Part shown: positions 21,540 through 26,335 of the stretch, in pieces
Numbering within the stretch: position 1 is the stretch's first letter
Layout: each line of letters starts with the position of its first letter
Source of the DNA: Phytomonospora sp040655735
Lineage (GTDB): Bacteria; Actinomycetota; Actinomycetes; Mycobacteriales; Micromonosporaceae
Direction: 5' to 3'
NCBI RefSeq assembly: GCF_040655735.1
Contig: NZ_JBFAKK010000030.1
Span: 1 to 26,335 of the forward strand
DNA length: 26,335 nucleotides
Notes under the pieces: model-generated
Databases searched by the model: none
Told to the model about the DNA's origin: nothing
The model's input: only the letters and a program-made list of their open reading frames with translations
Translations under genes and position numbers: made by a program

Positions 21540-22382
21540 TCATCGCACCGGCTCGGCGTTGGTCAGCTCGTGCGAGCCGTCGTAGGCCGGCATGACCCGG
21601 TCGGGCTCCTGCCGGACGTCGTATCCGAGGCCGAAGTCCTCGGCGGCCTGCCGGTAGGCGGCCACACCGGGCGAGGCGTCGAGCGCCTGGAGCATCCGGT
21701 CGGCGGGTCCGATGGCGGCGATGACGAACGGCGGCGAGTAGACCTGGCCGTGCAACAGCAACGTGTTACCCACGCAGCGTACCGCGCTCGTGGAGATCAC
21801 CCGGACGTCCATAATGGTCATCGCCTCGGCTCCGCCGGCCCACAACGCGTTGACCACGGCCTGGACGTCCTGCTGGTGGACGACGACGTCGTCGACGGTC
21901 GCGCCGGGCGGCAGGACGCCGTCGCCGCGCCGGGGCGCGTCGTCGAGGCCGATGATGAGCGCGGGGCCGTGCACGGCGGTCATTCCGGCCGGCCCGAGCT
22001 CGGCCTCGGCGCGGTCGCGTTCGGCGGCGATCTCGTCGTCGCCGCCGGCGAGGCCGTCGGTGAGCGCCTCGTTCTGGCCGCGCAGGTCGCGGGCGACCTC
22101 GTCCTCGCGGGCGATCTCCTCGGCGCGCTGCGCGATCAGTTCGCGCAACTGGACGCTGTCGTCGACGCGCAGGTCGGTGCCGCGGGCGGCGGTCGCGGTC
22201 GCACTGAACAGCAGACCGGCCGACAGCATCACGGCGGGCACGGCCATGCCCCAGCCCCTCCGGCGCCGCTCGCCCCGGTGGGGGCGCAGGGCACGGCGGA
22301 CACGCCGCGCCGCCAGCCGCAGCGTGGCGGCCCAGCCGAGGCGGCGTCCACGCCGCCGGGAACCACCCGTGTACTCGCTCAC
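21540..22382 (-). CDS. DUF881 membrane-anchored protein
   Basis: The protein has about 280 aa with a very Arg-rich cytosolic N-terminus (GSRRRGRRLGW..., RRVRRALRPHRGERRRRGW), one membrane helix (MAVPAVMLSAGLLFSATATA), a coiled-coil-like segment (DDSVQLRELIAQRAEEIAREDEVARDLRGQ), and a DUF881 domain with GPALIIGLDDAP, VVHQQDVQAVVNALWAGGAEAM and DVRVISTSAVRCVGNTLLLHG. DUF881 proteins sit beside cell-division and sortase genes in many Gram-positives; their function is not established. I prefer the GTG at 22382 because GAGGG lies 5-6 nt upstream. A TTG at 22397 and a GTG at 22388 are in frame but poorly spaced. It is the first gene of the operon to pabA and is divergent from crgA. Confidence 0.87.
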   Translation of the reverse strand: MSEYTGGSRRRGRRLGWAATLRLAARRVRRALRPHRGERRRRGWGMAVPAVMLSAGLLFSATATAARGTDLRVDDSVQLRELIAQRAEEIAREDEVARDLRGQNEALTDGLAGGDDEIAAERDRAEAELGPAGMTAVHGPALIIGLDDAPRRGDGVLPPGATVDDVVVHQQDVQAVVNALWAGGAEAMTIMDVRVISTSAVRCVGNTLLLHGQVYSPPFVIAAIGPADRMLQALDASPGVAAYRQAAEDFGLGYDVRQEPDRVMPAYDGSHELTNAEPVR

Positions 22383-22618
22383 ATCCACCCTCGCCAATCC
22401 CTCGCTACCAGGCTAACGAGAAGGAGGGGGGTCCCGGTTGCGCGGTGTGCCGCAGCGGATCGGTCTCCGAGCGCCAAAACGTCCCATCCCCCCACATCGT
22501 TACACCGCCGCGACACCCTCGCCCGGTAAGCTCTTCTGAAAAGCCGGGCTGCCGGCCACCCCACAACCCTCTCAGTCCCGGTTAAGCTGGCCTGCGAAGG
22601 TCAGCGAGGAGATACCAA
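22383..22618. promoter_or_regulatory. Divergent region between DUF881 and crgA
   Basis: These roughly 235 bp hold no gene. On the plus strand GAGGAG at 22606-22611 is the crgA ribosome-binding site, and TAAGCT (22583-22588) is a possible -10. On the minus strand TAGCCT (about 22408-22413) is a possible -10 for the DUF881 operon, placing its transcript start just ahead of the GAGGG ribosome-binding site. No convincing operator is seen. Confidence 0.35.
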
Positions 22619-22882
22619 GTGCCTAAGTCGCGCGTACGTAAGAAGAAGGTCTACACGACCCCGGCGGACATGCGCCCCACCTCGGCCGAGTCCACCAAAC
22701 AGCCGAGCCCCACGTGGGTGCCCATCCTGGCGGTCGTGCTGATCGTGGTCGGCATCGCGTGGCTGGTCACCTTCTATCTCTCCCGGCAGGAGTACCCGGT
22801 GGCCTCGTGGGGCTACTGGAACATCGGCGTGGGCTTCGGCGCCCTGGTCGCCAGCCTCCTGGTGCTGTCCCGCTGGCGTTGA
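22619..22882 (+). CDS. crgA: CrgA: small septum-localised division protein
   Basis: This 87-aa protein is typical of CrgA. It has a basic N-terminus (MPKSRVRKKKVYTTP), two membrane helices (about 34-54 and 67-84) joined by SRQEYPVASWGYWNIG, and the C-terminal RWR. In Streptomyces CrgA controls septation in aerial hyphae; in mycobacteria it interacts with FtsZ, FtsQ, FtsI, PbpA and CwsA. The GTG start has GAGGAG about 7 nt upstream. The gene is monocistronic, ended by a hairpin that contains two DnaA boxes. Confidence 0.95.
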   Translation: MPKSRVRKKKVYTTPADMRPTSAESTKQPSPTWVPILAVVLIVVGIAWLVTFYLSRQEYPVASWGYWNIGVGFGALVASLLVLSRWR

Positions 22883-22899
22883 CCGCGGATCACGGGTGA

Positions 22900-22934
22900 G
22901 GTTATCCACAGCTTGTGGATAACCCTGTTGATAA
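22900..22934. promoter_or_regulatory. Paired DnaA boxes forming a hairpin after crgA
   Basis: TTATCCACA (22902-22910) and its complement TGTGGATAA (22914-22922) are two perfect consensus DnaA boxes facing each other across a 3-bp gap. They are extended to 11-bp arms by flanking GG/CC. A third, one-mismatch box TGTTGATAA follows (22926-22934). The same inverted repeat, 17 bp after the crgA stop, could act as the crgA terminator. Confidence 0.7.
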
Positions 22935-23037
22935 AACTACACGCTTGTAAGCACGGATCGTCGCTGTGCACTGTGCGGATGCCGTACAGTGCCGCCTCCG
23001 TGCGCCGCGCCGCCTGTGCACGGCGTTGATACGCGAG
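22935..23037. other. Gap with no recognised gene
   Basis: I see no gene, promoter pair or operator I can support here. GCTTGTAAGC (about 22944-22953) is a small imperfect dyad beside the DnaA boxes. Confidence 0.3.
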
Positions 23038-23069
23038 AACGGCCCTCACCGCATGCGGTGAGGGCCGTT
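23038..23069. terminator. Perfect palindrome terminator after the thiolase gene
   Basis: A 32-bp uninterrupted perfect palindrome (16-bp arms, centre gca/tgc at 23053/23054) lies 14 bp beyond the thiolase stop on the minus strand. On that strand it is followed by ctcgcg; on the plus strand by ttcgg. Confidence 0.85.
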
Positions 23070-23082
23070 TCGGCGTACTGGA

Positions 23083-24249
23083 TCAGGCGAGGTTCTCGAA
23101 GATGGTGGCGTTGGCCATGCCGCCGCCCTCGCACATCGTCTGGAGGCCGTAGCGGATGCCGTTGGCCCGCATGTGGTGGACCAGGGTGGTCGTCAGGCGC
23201 GTGCCGGACGCACCGAGCGGGTGGCCCAGCGCGATGGCGCCGCCGTTGGGGTTCATCCGCGCCGGGTCGGCGCCGATCTCGGCGAGCCAGCCCAGCGGGA
23301 TGGGCGCGAAGGCCTCGTTGACCTCGTAGGCGCCGATGTCGCCGATGCTCAGCCCGGCCCGGTCGAGGGCCTTGCGGGTCGCCGGGATCGGGCCGTCGAG
23401 CATGACGACCGGGTCGGAGCCGGCCACGACGGCGGTGTGGATCCGCACCAGCGGGGTCAGGCCCAGTTCGGCGGCCTTCTGCGAGGTCATGACGAGCACC
23501 GCCGAGGCGCCGTCGGAGATCTGCGAGGCGTTGCCCGCGCTGATCACGCCGTCGGCCTTGAACGGGGTCTTGAGGCCGGCGAGCTTCTCAAGGGTCGAGT
23601 CGCGGCGGACGCCCTCGTCGGCCTTCAGGCCGGCGACCGGGACGATCTCGGCGTCGAAGTCACCGCGGTCGGCGGCGGCCGCGGCGCGGGCGTGGCTCTC
23701 CAGCGCGAAGGAGTCGAGGGTCGTGCGGTCGAGGCCCCAGCGCGCGGCGAGCATCTCGGCGCCGACGCCCTGGTTGAAGGGCACCGGCTGGTCGGCGGCG
23801 ACGCCCTCGACCCCGGTGTAGCGGGCCCGCACCTTGTCGCCGAAGGGCGCGCCCGCGCCCTGGCTGACCGACGAGCCCATCGGCACGCGGCTCATGGCCT
23901 CCACGCCGGAGGCGACGATGACGTCGGCCTGACCGGAGATGACGGTGGCCGCCGCGAAGTGCAGGGCCTGCTGGCTCGAACCGCACTGGCGGTCGACGGT
24001 GGTGCCCGGGACGTGCTCGGGCCAGCCCGCCGCCAGGACGGCACTGCGGGCGATGTTCCAGGCCTGCTCACCGACCTGGGAGACGCAGCCCATGATCACA
24101 TCCTCGACCAGGGCCGGGTCCACTCCCGCGCGCGTCACCAGCGCGGAGAGGGCCTCGGCGGCCAGGTCGACCGGATGGACTCCGGACAGGGCGCCGTTGC
24201 GACGCCCGGTAGGGGTTCGTACCGCTCCAACGATTACCGCATCACGCAT
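23083..24249 (-). CDS. Acetyl-CoA acetyltransferase (thiolase)
   Basis: This 388-aa thiolase is full length. Cys89 in DRQCGSSQQALHFAA is the acyl-accepting nucleophile, His343 in GHPLGASGTR and Cys373 in CEGGGMANATIFE complete the active site, and VNEAFAPIP carries the conserved NEAF motif. It makes or cleaves acetoacetyl-CoA or longer 3-ketoacyl-CoA; without partner genes beside it, biosynthetic (PhaA-like) and degradative (FadA-like) roles cannot be separated. RSAVLAAGWPEHVPGTTVDRQ resembles the many steroid/lipid-degradation thiolases of actinobacteria. The start is supported by TAGGAT six bases upstream (24256-24261) and the absence of a Shine-Dalgarno sequence. Confidence 0.93.
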   Translation of the reverse strand: MRDAVIVGAVRTPTGRRNGALSGVHPVDLAAEALSALVTRAGVDPALVEDVIMGCVSQVGEQAWNIARSAVLAAGWPEHVPGTTVDRQCGSSQQALHFAAATVISGQADVIVASGVEAMSRVPMGSSVSQGAGAPFGDKVRARYTGVEGVAADQPVPFNQGVGAEMLAARWGLDRTTLDSFALESHARAAAAADRGDFDAEIVPVAGLKADEGVRRDSTLEKLAGLKTPFKADGVISAGNASQISDGASAVLVMTSQKAAELGLTPLVRIHTAVVAGSDPVVMLDGPIPATRKALDRAGLSIGDIGAYEVNEAFAPIPLGWLAEIGADPARMNPNGGAIALGHPLGASGTRLTTTLVHHMRANGIRYGLQTMCEGGGMANATIFENLA

Positions 24250-24255
24250 GCATCG

Positions 24256-24261
24256 ATCCTA
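24256..24261 (-). promoter_or_regulatory. -10-like box of the thiolase gene
   Basis: On the minus strand TAGGAT lies 6 nt before the ATG, matching the leaderless pattern seen at other genes in the window. Confidence 0.45.
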
Positions 24262-24318
24262 CTCGTCAGTAACATCGGCTGTCACTAGCTGGAGCGAACG
24301 CGAATAGGGGTGCTGCGA

Positions 24319-24337
24319 ACCCCTAGGGGTAGATCTA
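24319..24337. promoter_or_regulatory. Two abutting palindromes upstream of the sensor-like gene
   Basis: ACCCCTAGGGGT (24319-24330) is a perfect 12-bp palindrome. It shares its last base with TAGATCTA (24330-24337), a perfect 8-bp palindrome. They lie 42 bp before the sensor-like ATG and 70 bp upstream of the thiolase start, a likely operator or promoter element for one or both genes. The binding protein is unknown. Confidence 0.45.
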
Positions 24338-24378
24338 GGCCCACTGTGCGCGCGAGGGTTCCAGAGAAGCATGAAGGC

Positions 24379-25068
24379 ATGACGAACCCCACCGCCGCGA
24401 CCCGGATCGACCGCCCGGCCGGCCGTCTCGAAATGCTCGCCACCGCCTTCTTCCTGCTTCCCATCGCCGTCCTCGGCACCGCCGTCTTCTCCATCATGGT
24501 CACCGGTCTGAGCCTGGCCGTCCTGTGGATCGGGATCCCGGTCGCGATGACGCTGATCTACTTCACCCGCCACCTGACCGACATGCACCGCCTGTGGTTC
24601 GGGTCCCGCTACGGCGTCCGCATCGCCCGCCCCTACCGCGAGCTGCCCGACACGCCCGGCTTCGGCGGCCACTTCAAGCGCTTCCTCGCGCTGCTGGCCG
24701 ACCCGCAGACCTGGCGCGACCAGGCGTGGCTGCTGATCAACGCGACCGTCGGCGTGGCCATCCTGTCGACGATCGTGGCGATCTTCGCCGCCGGCATGGG
24801 CGCCCTGAGCCTCTTCGTGTGGTTCGCCTGGCTGCCCGAGGGCACCGAACTGACCGCCTTCGGCATCCCCGGCTTCATGACCGTCCACGACACCACCACC
24901 GCGATGACCTTCGGGATCCCGGCCGGCGTGAGCTACCTCGCCATCTGGTGGGTCGTCACCCCCTACCTGATCAGGGCCCACGCGCACCTCGCCCGGGTCC
25001 TGCTCGGCGACCGGCAGCCGGTCCTGGCGCAGCGCGTCGACCGCATGGCCGAGATGCTCGCGAACTGA
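24379..25068 (+). CDS. Free-standing 'putative sensor' membrane protein
   Basis: The protein has 229 aa with about four to five membrane helices: roughly 20-44 and 46-62, then 112-138 and 168-196 by hydropathy. It matches the 'putative sensor' domain that normally forms the N-terminus of actinobacterial histidine kinases (signs: GRLEMLATAFFLLPIAVLG, RPYRELPDTPGF near residue 83, LADPQTWRDQAWLLI). Here the protein ends with LAQRVDRMAEMLAN, without dimerisation or ATPase domains, and no kinase or response regulator is nearby. It may be a membrane sensor that pairs with a distant kinase, or a protein with another role. I chose the ATG at 24379; an upstream in-frame start at 24310 would overlap the palindromes. 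Confidence 0.8.
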   Translation: MTNPTAATRIDRPAGRLEMLATAFFLLPIAVLGTAVFSIMVTGLSLAVLWIGIPVAMTLIYFTRHLTDMHRLWFGSRYGVRIARPYRELPDTPGFGGHFKRFLALLADPQTWRDQAWLLINATVGVAILSTIVAIFAAGMGALSLFVWFAWLPEGTELTAFGIPGFMTVHDTTTAMTFGIPAGVSYLAIWWVVTPYLIRAHAHLARVLLGDRQPVLAQRVDRMAEMLAN

Positions 25069-25090
25069 CACCTTCGGCGGCGAGGGGACA

Positions 25091-25119
25091 GGGGCCGGAC
25101 GGCGTTGCCGTCCGGCCCC
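25091..25119 (+). terminator. Terminator after the sensor-like gene
   Basis: A perfect 13-bp stem (GGGGCCGGACGGC at 25091-25103, complement at 25107-25119) with a gtt loop lies 22 bp after the stop, followed by ttcg. The promoter of the next gene appears to begin inside its right arm. Confidence 0.85.
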
Positions 25120-25132
25120 TTCGCGCTACCTT
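25105..25132 (+). promoter_or_regulatory. Promoter of the OYE gene
   Basis: TTGCCG (25105-25110), a 16-bp spacer and TACCTT (25127-25132) form a fair -35/-10 pair. The -10 is 7 nt before the GTG, so transcription should start at the start codon. The -35 lies within the terminator stem of the preceding gene. Confidence 0.55.
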
Positions 25133-25139
25133 TGCCCGC

Positions 25140-26213
25140 GTGACCTCGCTGTTCGAACCGATCACCCTTCGCTCCCTCACCGTCGCCAACCGCGCCTGGA
25201 TGGCGCCGATGTGCCAGTACTCGGCCCTCCCCGACGGTCCCGACACCGGTGCACCACACGACTGGCATCTGACGCACCTGGGCGCGCGGGCCGTCGGAGG
25301 GGCCGGACTGGTCCTCACCGAGGCGACCGCCGTCAGCCCCGAGGGCCGCATCAGCCCCTACGACCTCGGGTTGTGGAACGAGCGGCAGACCGAGGCCTTC
25401 GCGCGGATCACGGCCTTCCTGCGCGCCCAGGGCGCCGTGCCCGGGATCCAGCTGTCGCACGCGGGCCGCAAGGCCTCCACCGAACGCCCCTGGAAAGGCG
25501 GCGGACCGGTGACCACCGGCGGATGGCGCCCCCTGGGCCCCAGCCCCATCCCCTTCGCCGACGGCTACCCCATCCCGGAGGAGCTGACCGAGGAGCAGAT
25601 CGCGGGAATCGTCGCCGACTTCGCCGCCGCCACCCGCCGCGCCCGCCTCGCCGGCTTCGAAGTCGTGGAGATCCACGGCGCCCACGGGTACCTGGTGAGC
25701 TCGTTCCTGTCGCCCCACGCCAACCACCGCACCGACGGCTACGGGGGATCCTTCGAGAAGCGCATCCGCCTCGCCCTCGACATCACCGACGCCGTGCGAG
25801 CCGAGTGGCCCGACGAGCTGCCCGTCTTCTTCCGCGTCTCGGCGACGGACTGGCTGGCACAAGGCGGCTGGACCCCGGAGGACACGGTGAACCTGGCCGC
25901 CGAGCTGAAGGCGCACGGGGTCGACCTGATGGACGTCTCCAGCGGCGGCAACGCCACCGGCGTGCACATTCCGACGGCACCGGGGTACCAGGTGCCGTTC
26001 GCGGCGAGGGTGAAGGCGGAAACGGGCCTGGCGACCGGCGCGGTGGGCCTGATCACCGAGGCGGGGCAAGCCGAGGAGATCGTCGCGACGGGTGAAGCCG
26101 ACGCGGTGTTCCTGGGAAGGGCACTGCTGCGCGACCCCAACTGGGTACGCACGGCGGCAAGGGTGCTCGGTGGAGACGTGCGGGTGCCGGAGCAGTACCT
26201 GCGGGCGGTGTAG
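25140..26213 (+). CDS. Old Yellow Enzyme family ene-reductase (YqjM-like)
   Basis: This 357-aa FMN-dependent NADH:flavin oxidoreductase belongs to the YqjM/thermophilic-like class. It has LRSLTVANRAWMAPMCQYSA at 10-29 (Cys25 matches the redox-tuning Cys26 of YqjM), QLSHAGRKAS, the substrate-binding His pair in IHGAHGYL, and the signature FLSPHANHRTDGYGGSFEKR. The C-terminal DAVFLGRALLRDPNW binds the FMN phosphate. It reduces activated C=C bonds using NAD(P)H; the physiological substrate is unknown. The GTG start is set by the TACCTT box 7 nt upstream; a longer frame runs through the previous gene out of phase and is rejected. It stands alone on its transcript. Confidence 0.93.
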   Translation: MTSLFEPITLRSLTVANRAWMAPMCQYSALPDGPDTGAPHDWHLTHLGARAVGGAGLVLTEATAVSPEGRISPYDLGLWNERQTEAFARITAFLRAQGAVPGIQLSHAGRKASTERPWKGGGPVTTGGWRPLGPSPIPFADGYPIPEELTEEQIAGIVADFAAATRRARLAGFEVVEIHGAHGYLVSSFLSPHANHRTDGYGGSFEKRIRLALDITDAVRAEWPDELPVFFRVSATDWLAQGGWTPEDTVNLAAELKAHGVDLMDVSSGGNATGVHIPTAPGYQVPFAARVKAETGLATGAVGLITEAGQAEEIVATGEADAVFLGRALLRDPNWVRTAARVLGGDVRVPEQYLRAV

Positions 26214-26257
26214 AGGCGCCACCAAATCCCCACGACGCCGAACCCAGGCGCAGGTCC

Positions 26258-26335
26258 GGGTCCAGGGACGGAGTTCCTGGCGGGGTTTGGGGCAGCGCCC
26301 CAGCAGGGTCCAGGGACGGAGTCCTTGGTGGGGGT
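26258..26335. repeat. Tandem copies of a structured GC-rich intergenic repeat
   Basis: Two 30-bp copies begin at 26258 and 26306 and agree at 26 of 30 positions. Each opens GGGTCCAGGGACGGAGT and contains a CCAGGGA hairpin arm. Between them lies GGGGC-agc-GCCCC (26289-26301). The window ends within or just after the second copy. It lies directly downstream of the OYE gene and may serve as its terminator. Such elements are dispersed between genes in several actinomycete genomes. Confidence 0.7.

Noticed and set aside
24525..25139. An upstream extension of the OYE frame through the sensor-like gene.
   Set aside because: The added about 205 residues are Arg/Pro/His-rich off-frame translation of the sensor gene. 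A promoter and GTG fit the shorter start.
1..26335. CRISPR arrays, rRNA genes, phage genes, toxin-antitoxin pairs and IS elements.
   Set aside because: No regularly spaced repeats, rRNA signatures, transposase motifs or small toxin/antitoxin pairs were found on either strand.

Overview
The window is about 26 kb of very GC-rich DNA with many GTG starts, strong G/C bias at third codon positions and an actinobacterial gene order, so it comes from a high-GC actinomycete. The central block runs tRNA-Leu, fhaA, fhaB, pstP, rodA, pbpA, pknA-like kinase, pknB, then pabA, a small membrane protein, sortase E and a DUF881 protein in the opposite direction, then crgA. This is the conserved phosphosignalling and cell-wall locus that lies near oriC in Actinomycetota. 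Two adjacent PASTA kinases suggest a non-Streptomyces lineage such as Micromonosporales or Glycomycetales, but this is only a suggestion.

Layout. Bases 1-10363 are an accessory region of small metabolic genes, many paired with a local regulator: RidA-like with LysR, a PIG-L deacetylase, a Tat-exported class A beta-lactamase-like hydrolase, a small membrane protein with a divergent MarR, TetR with an SDR, an MDR reductase with a divergent LysR, an AlkZ-like winged-helix protein, and a degenerate SDR with a divergent HxlR. Bases 10435-10520 encode tRNA-Leu(CAG) on the minus strand. Bases 10871-19711 are one long plus-strand transcription block: FHA adaptors, the PP2C phosphatase, the SEDS glycosyltransferase, its class B PBP partner and two receptor kinases that sense cell-wall material. 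Bases 19641-22382 are a minus-strand operon (DUF881, srtE, 94-aa membrane protein, pabA) meeting pknB tail to tail. Then come crgA, a DnaA-box hairpin, a thiolase, a free-standing 'putative sensor' membrane protein, an Old Yellow Enzyme reductase and an intergenic repeat cut by the window edge.

Working together: PknA/PknB, PstP, FhaA/FhaB, RodA, PbpA and CrgA form the growth and septation control module. In related bacteria the kinases phosphorylate FHA proteins and wall enzymes, PstP reverses this, and CrgA acts at the septum. The accessory genes show no single pathway. They look like independent regulator/enzyme pairs for redox or xenobiotic chemistry.

No clear new multi-gene system is visible. 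The most useful non-routine signals are: a recurring -10-like box 6-7 nt before the start codon in about ten genes (leaderless transcripts); well-formed operator palindromes for the MarR and a LysR gene; paired perfect DnaA boxes forming a hairpin downstream of crgA; a conserved-looking acidic-tailed membrane protein beside sortase E; a pabA reading frame that runs through the shared terminator into pknB; enzyme homologues lacking key residues (RidA-like, SDR, beta-lactamase-like); and a structured 3' repeat with G-U covariation.
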